From Anaspis maculata (Eukaryota > Arthropoda > Insecta > Coleoptera > Scraptiidae): 64,000 bases of DNA. The DNA lies in NCBI GenBank assembly GCA_949128115.1, contig OX421967.1:2470070-2534069 (forward strand). Direction: 5' to 3'. The translations under genes and the position numbers were made by a program. Under the pieces are notes generated by a model. That model worked only from the letters and a program-made list of their open reading frames with translations, made no database searches and was not told the DNA's origin. This document shows, piece after piece, positions 55,263 to 64,000 of this stretch (position 1 is its first letter; every line of letters starts with the position of its first letter).

Positions 55263-56640
55263 GCAAGTGTTTGATGAGAGAATGAATTGTCAAGCAAAAA
55301 CCAGAGAACCGATGAGGTAACCTTGTCGAACACCTGATTCAGATGAAATCATTTCATCGCTCAAATGAAAGATTGAGCACGTGAGCAGAATGCCATTATA
55401 ACCACGTAAGAATTTGCTACACTCGCGCAAGCGCTCTTCACATCAAACTTCTCACTTGCTCCATGGCTTTATTTTCTTATTTATAGTATGTTCTGACAAT
55501 ATAAAGCAGTTACTGATAGCGTTATACGTTTTTTCTCAACAATCTTCAAGTTAAACTTGATTTGGCTTTTCAAAAGCAATAATTTCAGCTTTAACGTCGA
55601 ATTTTGCGACCGCTTAGATGCACACGCACATTACATATTTTGAAACAACGTATTATACTCACTACGAGAGTAATAAAAGTCGCAGGGGCGGCGTCGGCGG
55701 CGGCGAAGAATATAATGTGGAATATATAAAAACATGTTATGAAGCGCCGGGCCGCGGGACGAGGCATAATTCGCATGAACTTCCGGAATATCGTTGTACG
55801 ATCAAATCCTTAATCAGCATGAAAAGGGAGAGCAACCGAGTTTGACCTGATTGGTTGGCGGGGGAATTGATATTGCGAATCCAAGGTGTGTATGCGGCGG
55901 GCTCAGGTAACGCCACGCAAACACTAATGGGTATTCTTCGTGAATAAGTTACGCGATAATTTAATTGCGTGAACTGAAGGCGCAAAACTCGTGTCGAAGA
56001 GCAATCCGTAATTAATCCCCGATAAGTTCGGGGGGAGCCTTTATAGTCGCTTTGCCGTGAGACCGCCGCGTCGCCTATCCCCTTGGATTTCGCAGGAGAG
56101 CTTTCGTATAACGCTGAAAGTTGATAATACATGCAAGTCTTTCGCTATAGTTGACGAACTTTTTCCATTACGGCTAACAGACATACAATAAAGCTCGGTT
56201 CAAAAGACAGATTAAAAATAACTTATATCGAATACAATTTATCATTTTTGTCGATGGCACCGCGGGAGCTTCCAAAAGAATTGAGATTTCCAGCCGAGAA
56301 TTACCCTATCATTAACCAATTACCGCACTTTCCGCCACAGATGATAATCAATGCCGCATCACGCGGTTATTGTTGCGATAAACACGAACAATATCGGTAG
56401 TGCTTGGAAACCAATCACCGGTTGTTAATTCGGTCTTAAACTCGCAACGGCCATAAATGTATATCCTTGTTGAGTTTATGTCGGTGGACATCTGAAACGC
56501 CATAAAGGCGCACGGTATAAAGTCAAGATTAAAATTGTACAATTTTAGTACAATAAAAACCAAAATGTATATATATCTTTATGTTTGCGTGGGTTTGTTG
56601 TGGAACAGAGCCGTTTCTTGTCAATCTCTACAATGATTTT
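55263..56640. other. Unique sequence upstream of the host exon
   Basis: Non-repetitive, with GC-richer parts (55670-55770 and 55850-56090). If the exon at 56656 is real this is intron. The CpG-rich tract could be conserved non-coding DNA; no reading frame here has a domain. Confidence 0.45.
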
Positions 56641-56655
56641 TTCTTTGTCTTCCAG
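56641..56655 (+). other. Splice acceptor of the Ig exon
   Basis: Pyrimidine-rich TTCTTTGTCTTCCAG directly before the first conserved codon; an AG right at the family boundary decides the exon start. Confidence 0.85.
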
Positions 56656-56863
56656 GTGGCTTGGATGCATTTCGAGCAGTCCGCAATACTGACAGTTCAC
56701 AATCACGTGATCACCAGGAATCCTCGTATTAGTGTTACGCATGATAAACATAGGACATGGTTTTTACACATAAGTAATGTGCAAGAAGAGGATAAAGGAC
56801 GTTATATGTGTCAAATCAATACGGTGACGGCGAAAACGCAGTTTGGATACCTCTACGTTGTGG
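56656..56863 (+). CDS. Internal exon of a DIP/lachesin-like Ig-domain protein
   Basis: Sixty-nine codons plus one base. VAWMHFEQSAILTV opens with the core Trp of an Ig domain; HVITRNPRISVTHDKHRTW and LHISNVQEEDKGRYMCQINT follow, with D-x-G-x-Y-x-C giving the second disulphide Cys, then TAKTQFGYLYVV. This closely resembles the first Ig domain of insect Dpr-interacting proteins, cell-surface adhesion proteins that match synaptic partners by binding Dpr proteins. The exon starts after TTTGTCTTCCAG and ends at G/GTGAGT, phase 0 in and phase 1 out. The phase suits a following Val. Its first Cys must lie upstream. No other exon is visible in the window, so its introns exceed 7 kb downstream and probably tens of kb upstream. 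No stops or frameshifts. Confidence 0.9.
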
Positions 56864-56869
56864 GTGAGT
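56864..56869 (+). other. Splice donor of the Ig exon
   Basis: GTGAGT, a consensus donor, directly follows the YVVG codons where family similarity ends. Confidence 0.85.
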
Positions 56870-57700
56870 TTTTGATCATTGCTCGTTACCTACTGAAACT
56901 ATACTGTCACCTGGCAGCAGGTCAATGTTAAAGAAATATTGAAAGCTCAATATTCACGGAATATAACAAACGACAGATCTTTCGGATTTCAATGAATATC
57001 AGTTCAGATATAGGGTAAACAACTGTATTGTATCAATATCAGTTTCAATATTAGATGAATATTATTTCCAATATTGAATCAATATTTGTTGAATCACCGG
57101 GTACATTATTATCAGTTTTGATACTGAGTAGATATTAGTCTTAGTAGTGGGTATTAGTTCCAAGTGTTAGCTGGAGTTCAGCTGAAATAATACATTATTG
57201 TTTGATGGCCAACAATGAGACTGCGGTCATAGGAGACAATTATTTATCAACTTTAGCATCAGAACAGGACACTCTAATCAATATCAAATACCATTAATCT
57301 ACCGTATGTAACAATGTTGCTGAGAATAATTGATAAGTCTTGAAGCACCTGCATACGTTCTATATTTATATTTTGAGTATATCATTCAGTATCAGTCGCA
57401 CATAACAATTCAACCATGGAACAAATTATCGATAATTTTCTCTCGTGACCAATGAAAATCGCAGTTCTACGGAAGATTGAAATCAGATTAAAGATTTATT
57501 GTAGACTGAAACAATGTTTGGTTCACAACAGGTATGAATTTTCTATGGTCGATCAACCAGTAATGTCCAGAATGCATATAAAAATCTCGATCAGCTATTT
57601 CATTGAATTATAACGAATTTTTTGATGTAATCGGAGACTGGGTATATGATTATTTTGATAAGTAGATAAAATACATATTGTTGGACTCTCACCATGATGT
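56870..57700. other. Intron sequence, AT-rich
   Basis: Weakly repetitive around ATATCAGTTTCAATATT near 56990-57120. Otherwise nothing recognised. Confidence 0.45.
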
Positions 57701-57835
57701 GACAGAATAAAATATTTTCAAAAATGTCAGTCATATTCACTCACTTCCACATTTTCTCTGGGATGTGTATCTTTATTCTTCACCTTTGTAATAATTTAAA
57801 AGGCCAATAAAAGTGATTTGATTTGATTTGTCTTT
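57701..57835 (+). repeat. LINE-type 3' tail with TGATT pentamers
   Basis: GGCCAATAAAAG followed by TGATTTGATTTGATTTG. It has the form of a non-LTR 3' end. The coding part is not present. Confidence 0.5.
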
Positions 57836-57929
57836 CTGGAACACAAGAAAGAATGAGCATATGTTGCTCCACTGAATTTGCTGTTACCTTTCTTACTTGC
57901 TGTTACTCGATGACTGGTTTGTTTAAATC

Positions 57930-58435
57930 GGTATTTTCTCATGCATTCAGAGCTTTTTCACAACCTTCATCTTCATATTCATTCAATATTCTATCCCAAT
58001 CATCACGAATTAGACGAATATTCACAGAATATTTGTCTAATTTTCTATTTCAAACCTCAAATGAGAATATTTACTGAATGTTGGCCTGATATTGTTCGCC
58101 CAGCATTCAATGGCAAGTATTTACTGGGTTTTTGTTAAATATTCTCACCCAAGTTTCCAATAACAAATATATTCACGGAATTAGATATTCATCTTATATC
58201 ACATCATAAGTATACAATATACAATAACGAATATTCACTATTCACATTCGTCTGTTTCTCCATACCAAACATTTGGTGATAAATTTCACTGATAGTTCGT
58301 CAAGTATTTCCTCCCAAACATCCAATAACAAACATTCACTGCATATTCACTGAATATTTGTCTAATATTCCATCCCAAATTACCAATAACAAATATTTTC
58401 TGGATATTTGTTTCATATTCAGACATGCAGCAAGT
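57930..58435. repeat. Degenerate array of GAATATTTGTCTAATATTC units
   Basis: Loose units of 55-65 bp built on ATTCACTGAATATTTG and CCCAA(A/G)T(T/C)(A/T)CCAATAACAAATATT recur six or so times. Confidence 0.65.
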
Positions 58436-60345
58436 TTCAGTATCAGTATTCACTAAAAATGTTCAGCAACACTTGAGCAATTTTGAATAATTATGAAATT
58501 TTCGAATTGATCAGGTGTTTTAGAAAAATACTAACATTCTATCGACAAAAACGGAGCCTTTTCAGTAGGAGTGGAACATGTTTTAGTGAAAACTCAGTAA
58601 GTCTCAAATTGAAATCAAGCAAGTTTCTGTAAAAATGAGCAATTTCCAGCAAAAATATAGCAGCTTTGAATGAAAGTCTAGTAAGCTCTTTAACATGTTG
58701 GTTTATTCATGACAATAATACATGGAGTTTCTAGGAAGGAATCCAGCAAGTTTAGCAAAGCATCGGCAGTAACACTACATCAATTTTGGATGAGAACTTC
58801 TGAGTTTTTAAACAGATTGAAATTCATTTATTTCATTATCTCACCAACTTTCAAGTTCAGGAAGCTTCAGCAAATTTCAGCAATTTTCAGATTAAGCAAT
58901 CTCCAACTGAGATTTTGCGATTTTTAGCAAAAATGCAGCGCGTTCCAACAGAGCTCCACCAGGTTTTAGTCGAACTCAGCAGTTCGTAGCAGTAATTTCT
59001 CTAGAAAGTTTTGCATGTTTTAGCGATATTCAACAATAATATTTTAACTTTAGGCTAATTCAGTCCAGAAGTTCAGCAAATTTCGACAATTTCAAGCAAA
59101 ATTCAGCAAGATTTTGCAATTTGTAGTAAAATAGCAGCACGTTCCAACAGAACTTCGGCAAGTTCTAGACAAATCAAGCAGTTCGTAGCAGTATTTTTTC
59201 TAGAAACTCGAGCATGTTCAAGCGATATTCAACAACGATATTTCAGCTATTTTTGGGGCTAGTTTAGCTGTTTTGTCCAAGATTCCAGCAAATTGCAACA
59301 AGTTTAAACCAAAATGTGTTAAGTTTCAACAAAATTCAGCTTCTAGCGACAAATAAGCTTTAGTCAACCAAAATTTCGCAAGCTTTGTCATGAATTGAAC
59401 AAATATCCAGCAAATAACCATGAAATATTTAACAAAATAATTAGCGATTTTAAACAAAAAATCATTAAGTTTTTAGTACAAATCATTATTCAATGATTAT
59501 AATAATGATTAAGCAGCTGTAAGAGAAGAAATCTAGAGATACTTAACAACAGTTCACTATTTTCAGCAAAAATTCGAGAAGTTTATACAAATTTTGGCAT
59601 TTTTTCAGCCAAATTCAGCAAACTTTAACTAGAATTCAGCAGTTTTTAGCAACATTCCAGCAATTTCGAGCAAACTTGGGCAATTTTAGGCGATGATTCA
59701 ACAATTTCAGCCAAAGTTCAGCAGGCTCCAGCAATTTTCAACCTTCATCAAGAATCAGCAATTAATAGCAAAAATGTACCTAGCAAGTTTCAGCAACAAT
59801 TGGCAGTTCTCAGCTCACATGCAGCAGTTCCCAATACTAGCACAGAAATTTAGGGCATTTTTAGCAAGTATTTAGCAGTTTTTCTAGCGGAAATAAAGCA
59901 TTCTCAACAAGAATCATCCACTAAAGCTCACCAAATCTTCAGAAGGTTGTAGCAATAATTTAGCAACTTTGAACTGGATTTGAGCAATATTCAGCTGAAA
60001 TTCGGCAGGTCTCAGTGGAACATTGTCAATTCTTAGCGGTAGAAATTTTGAATAAAAATTCAGTGTTCTAGCAATTTCAGCCAAAAATTGGCAAGCTTGA
60101 GCAAATTTCAGCAATTTTTAACTAGGCTTCGGTGAATTTTAGCAAGATTCAGCAGCTCCAAGCAAAATTCCGCAGTTTTTGATAAAATTGGACAAGCTTA
60201 AGCTAAATTTAGCTTCTGACCACAAAGTAGCCACGTTTAAGCAGAATTTAGCTGGATTCATCCTGAATTCAGCAAATTTCAGCAATACTTTGACATGTTC
60301 AGGCAAAATTTAGCAAATTTCAGCAATATGTTGTAACGCTACACC
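58436..60345. repeat. TTCAGCAA satellite block 2
   Basis: The same family and orientation as 25476-29620. No TAGCCGGC-type termini are found around it, so unlike block 1 it is not visibly inside the 6.8-kb element type. Phrases like GCAGCACGTTCCAACAGAAC recur near 58937 and 59142, with long-range spacing of about 205. Confidence 0.85.
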
Positions 60346-61735
60346 CTCCCTTTCAACCCTTTTACGTTGTGTATTTCAACTCTTTGTTTCCCGTAAATTA
60401 GCTCACCCCTTTCTTTTGTTGACAAACCTTGGTTCCACCTACGAGAGGACCAAATTAATCTATTTCCTGCATAGAAACAAACAATTCAAATCACAAATAC
60501 CTTTATTTTATTTTATTAAATTTGAACAAACATAAGCCTTTTGCTTTTATGAATCTCATTGTCTGATTCTTCATTTCACCGCTTGATTAAACTAGATTCG
60601 TAACATTTACAATTTAATTTCTGTGATACGTCATTGCCTTCTTTAGCAATAGTTTACACAATTTTAATTACATTCCAAACAGCATGGCAAATTCCTCATT
60701 TGTGGAGTTCCCCTGTTGAAGGGTTATTAATTGAAAGAGTTAGCTTGGAATGACTATGCACTGCAATAATACCCAGTTTCGTCGGTTCCCAATCATTGTC
60801 ATAATGTCGTCAGTGTAATACCATACGCTTCAACTCGAAAATTAGTTGATGGTTTATTTACAGGTATGATGGGCATGAATTAACCCTTTGGGTCTTTGTT
60901 TGGTAAAGTCCTTTCAATAGACTTTTCGGAAAGAACTTTATTTCAGATCATGTATCAGGTAGCTTCAAATGACTTGGCTTCTCAAATTTTGTGTGGGGAA
61001 TTTCTCGCGCTTGCATTTATAAGTTTCCGCAATTTTCCGCTCTTATTTTCTACCGCTTCGCGATGGTTGCAGCCAGGTTCCAGAGATTTATTGCCACGAA
61101 TATCTTTCCAGACGATTCGAGTTAACTCTGTTCTGTCGTTAACTGCCTGTTGATTAACCCTTTGGGTCAGATAATTGTTGCTTTGGTTTAGCCTTAGTTC
61201 ATGGTGACATCTCACCCGGTTCTCTGTGAAGACAGCGTCAGTTTAGTAGACTCCGGACATCACTTGGAGTTTGCTGGTTTGTTCCGCCTTTCCCGCCTTT
61301 CTTATTCGCGTCTTACTCTCACTCCTAATTCTTTTGAACTCAGAATTTTAACGCACCGACTAAAGCTTATATTTGAAAGGGTTAACCGCATAGAGAAGAA
61401 AAGCCACGTCAACTTGAAGCACCTTTACAGGTGGGAAAGCCCAGGTAACTTGCTTCTTGACATTTGAATAAATCTGACATCAAGACTGTATTTGGGTTCC
61501 AACAGCTGAACATCCATAATAAAGATTGTACACCAGTTGATTGAAGTACGACTTTGATTTCACTATGATCTGTGCTAATAAACTTCTGAACACCTGTTAC
61601 CTCAATTCAGGGTGAATAATAAATCAAATCAGTGATTACTTGCTTTTCTAACTTCAACGATCGATCACCATGAAAACTCACAATCAGTAAACCACAAATA
61701 ACTTTATCAACAAATTTTGATTCTGATTCTTGTCC
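60346..61735. other. Unique sequence
   Basis: No gene recognised. The phrase TTAACCCTTTGGGTC occurs twice in direct orientation (near 60881 and 61155) about 275 bp apart, perhaps marking a small insertion. Frames at 60896-61153 and 61201-61467 (plus) have no family likeness. Confidence 0.4.
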
Positions 61736-61749
61736 ATTTGGATTCAGTA

Positions 61750-61936
61750 ATGAAGATTTTCTCTTGGGGTAGATTTTTGGACACAAACAAGAAAAACTCC
61801 AGGTATTTGCCGACGTTTCGTTTTTCATGAGCCTTGAAAAAGATTTTAATTGAATCGAATCGTCGGCAAATACCTAGAATTTTTTTTGTTTGTGTCCAAA
61901 AATCTACCCCAAGAGAATATCCTTCATTGGTTTATC
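61750..61936. repeat. Inverted repeat with 68-bp arms
   Basis: CTCTTGGGGTAGATTTTTGG at the left and its inverse at the right, ending at the loop-side GGTATTTGCCGACG. The arms are about 90% identical around a 44-bp loop. On the minus strand the loop side reads ATGAAAAACGAAACGTCGGC, a GAAACGTCGG motif common near ends of Penelope-type elements. Confidence 0.75.
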
Positions 61937-62826
61937 AACAAATATAATAACAATCATGGCAGGAGCGCAAAGCAGGCGTCTTATCGGTGTTGCATTCAGA
62001 CACCTACCATCCCTTGCGTCCTTTTCTCGGCTTCCTCAAGCCATGTATCTTTCCCCTTCTACTCTCTGAATTTCACCAGCTGCAGCCACGCTCTTATGCT
62101 TAAATTAACTATTTTACTTTTATGCTAGGCCGATCACCACAGTGTGAACAATTTTCAAACAAAAATCAACTTTCGTCAATCTGCGCAATTTTACAAGCGA
62201 CTGCTTTTGTCGCGGGGGAAAAGCGCCCGTTACCCATATCCGTGACATTTCTCTCTCCGCCTCTCCACCAAAATGCCGACCCGAACAAGGGAGGATTGCT
62301 CTCTTGTGGCTTAGTGAACTTGTGACGATATTTCTTGCAAGTCGGTCGGCTTCTTCTGATTCTTTGCTGGTCGCGTCCCATGGAAAGCCTCTCCTTTTTT
62401 TCCAGAGAATAAGACTATCGAAAAACGGCTGAAATACCGGCTGACTCCTGATGATGAAACATTCATATGGAACATCCATGATAAAGAACGATCAAAGGGT
62501 GAGTGAGTAAGTCGACTGTCTTAGGTGACCACTCACTTCCAATGGTAACAAAATTGTGACAACTAGATTTAATCTGATAGATCTCTGCGTCAAATAGCTG
62601 ATTTTTGAACCGACTTGACGATGGTCTTTAGCGCACTGTCAAGCTTCACGTCCGTCGGGAGACCCTTATTTTGTTTAGTTTCATGTCAACAATTGGCGAT
62701 GAACCTCTACACTGATGCGTAAAACCCTGGTTTTTCCAAAGTGACGAGAAACGATCAAAAAGTCGAGAGAAGAAATCAGCAGATTTCCAATTCAGCAGAG
62801 ATACACTCCCAGGTTTTTATTCTATA
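61937..62826. other. Unassigned sequence
   Basis: The longest minus frame (62120-62479, 119 codons) has no domain I recognise. It lies just downstream of the BEL/Pao relic on the same strand and might be decayed pol sequence. Confidence 0.4.
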
Positions 62827-63063
62827 TCAATGTCTGACTGCATGGCAATTGAAGATGTGGGCCGCTAGCAACAACAAAAAAATTGGCCCTCCCCCATCAA
62901 CGCGAGCATGAAGGATCTCGTCTGGTGGAAGGCCTCGAGGTGCTGAATCAGCCGGATTGTACTGAGAACATGCCACAAGCAATCTGGAGCAACGCGCTCC
63001 TGGATGGAAGCCACACGATTGGCTACAGATGTTTTTCACCCATGTGGCAAAAACCATGTCCAA
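62827..63063 (-). pseudogene. BEL/Pao block preceding integrase
   Basis: QYNPADSAPRGLPPDEIL and GGGPIFLL correspond to the NPAD..SRG..P.EL....WW.GP.WL block at the RNase H/integrase boundary of BEL/Pao polyproteins. The Trp pair is lost. It is out of frame with the preceding fragment. Confidence 0.75.
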
Positions 63064-63346
63064 AATAAAGTAACCGTGGAGTCTGATTCAACTGATTCAA
63101 CGAAAACTTGACCTTGATGGCTTGCCAATGCTGACAGATGTCAACAGGCAGAGCCACATCCCAATCAAGATTCAACAGCCGAACTTGTTTTATGAGATGT
63201 TTGAGAACAGAGTGGAGCCAAAAGATCCCGGCGGGTCGTGAATCTTTGCAATTTCTAACAGAATCGACCGCTTTTGCATCGAACCTCGGTAGATTGAACA
63301 CTAAACGAGAATGGTTCCGATGCAGGGCACCGCTGCAATCCCACAA
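63023..63346 (-). pseudogene. BEL/Pao RT to RNase H connection
   Basis: PAGIFWLHSVLKHLIKQ, followed by LNLDWDVALPVDICQHWQ, matches the conserved FDPLG(L/W)...K...W...L.WD..LP.....W segment downstream of the BEL/Pao RT. It overlaps the preceding piece in another frame, so a frameshift lies near 63320. Confidence 0.8.
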
Positions 63347-63528
63347 TTCATTAAACCACCTGATTGTGAAAGTTCCTTGAGTTCAGTATTTATTTGAGAA
63401 GCAGACTCAATGGAATCTGCATCAATCATAATATCATCCACGTAGACATCGTCGCAAAGTACGTTTGCCGCTGTAGAATGTCTTGATTGATATTTTTTTG
63501 CCAGTTGAAGCGAAGTTTGAATATTCAC
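63301..63528 (-). pseudogene. BEL/Pao RT, YVDD block
   Basis: SLQLAKKYQSRHSTAANVL leads to DDVYVDDIMIDADSIESA, then LKELSQSGGL. This is the conserved (F/Y)YVDD(I/L) motif C followed by the helix and SGGF turn of BEL/Pao RTs. Both catalytic Asp residues are kept. The frame is broken after SGGL. Confidence 0.85.
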
Positions 63529-63620
63529 GGATGCGACTGGAAAAACCGTACGATAACGTGTTCAACTGGAATGTTCAAACCGGATTGATCTCGTCGAATC
63601 AATAGCAAACCAGTTGAAAT

Positions 63621-64000
63621 TGTCTCTTATTTTCTAGTACCATTTCCCAGCATTTGGGTTCGATAGTCAAAGAATAGAGCTATCGATCCGTCTAAGCCAA
63701 ATCAAAATCGATCCAATGAATCTAAAGGTGTCTGATTTTGAAAAACCGACGAGAATATCGACTATGAGACCAGCGTTGTTGACTAATTCATATTGCTGTA
63801 ATTTTAAACATATTTATTGCATGTTATAACTTTCTATTGCATCAATAATGCATCAATTGAGCGTTTTTACCGCATCTAAATTTGCTCTCTCTTAATAACT
63901 GTAATAAGCAAAACGCTGACAAAGATCATCTCGATGGACAGCGTTCGGTTCCTCTTTTCGCACCGTCAAATTCACAAACGCAAGCAAAGTGAATAAAGTA
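63621..64000. other. Unassigned sequence at window edge
   Basis: Nothing recognised. Upstream parts of the BEL/Pao relic might continue here but are not visible. Confidence 0.35.

Larger units (their letters stand above)
62827..63620 (-). mobile_element. BEL/Pao LTR-retrotransposon pol relic
   Basis: Minus-strand fragments in BEL/Pao order: RT motif C region, the RT-RNase H connection, and the block before integrase. Several frameshifts separate them. No LTR is visible, and further parts may lie outside the window on the right. Confidence 0.85.

Noticed and set aside
60881..61167. Direct repeats TTAACCCTTTGGGTC as LTRs or a target duplication of an element
   Set aside because: The repeat is short, partly self-complementary, and nothing else about the intervening 275 bp supports an element.
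62120..62479. 119-codon minus frame next to the BEL/Pao relic
   Set aside because: No integrase zinc-finger or catalytic motif could be identified, so I did not assign it to the element.

Overview
The window looks like animal, most likely insect, nuclear DNA. It is AT-rich, almost gene-free, full of transposable-element relics and degenerate satellites, and holds one convincing host exon. That exon (56656-56863, plus strand) has consensus splice sites and encodes the second half of an immunoglobulin domain of the insect Dpr-interacting-protein / lachesin-like family of neuronal cell-adhesion proteins. If it is real, most of the rest is probably intron of that gene. I cannot name the species or order.

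Layout. 0.5-6.4 kb: a 330-bp dispersed repeat, then a satellite rich in AGCCC/GAGCCCC with a nested higher-order period. 6.4-9.05 kb: a CT-rich satellite and a minus-strand Penelope-like retroelement (RT plus GIY-YIG). 9.08-12.3 kb: a second AGCCC satellite bounded by inverted 16-bp arrays. 12.4-13.4 kb: foldback arms. 13.4-16.8 and 21.4-22 kb: Ty3/gypsy integrase fragments, three of them in a tandem array of about 435 bp. 19.08-21.2 kb: a hAT-type element with a perfect 8-bp target duplication. 23.05-29.86 kb: a 6.8-kb inverted-repeat transposon with a 9-bp target duplication, filled with a TTCAGCAA-type satellite. 31.05-33.6 kb: a 2.56-kb foldback with roughly 970-bp arms around a Cys-rich ORF fragment. 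34.6-41.6 kb: a GATTTC satellite holding a small foldback with hammerhead-like folds and a LINE 3' end. 42.4-45.9 kb: a 3.5-kb palindrome. 45.9-47.9 kb: a broken LINE. 49.7-51.4 kb: an inverted-repeat element with a nested foldback. 52.2-55.3 kb: a CT-rich satellite (305-bp higher-order unit) interrupted by a MITE. 56.7 kb: the host exon. 57.9-60.3 kb: two more arrays. 62.8-63.6 kb: a BEL/Pao relic.

No functional operon or pathway is present. The main theme is organisation. At least two of the satellite blocks sit inside elements with inverted ends, one proved by its target duplication, so satellite arrays here seem to travel as, or accumulate inside, non-autonomous transposons. Long inverted repeats are unusually dense, with about ten independent ones. 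Between the repeats are short unique stretches with CpGs that I cannot assign; some may be conserved non-coding DNA.
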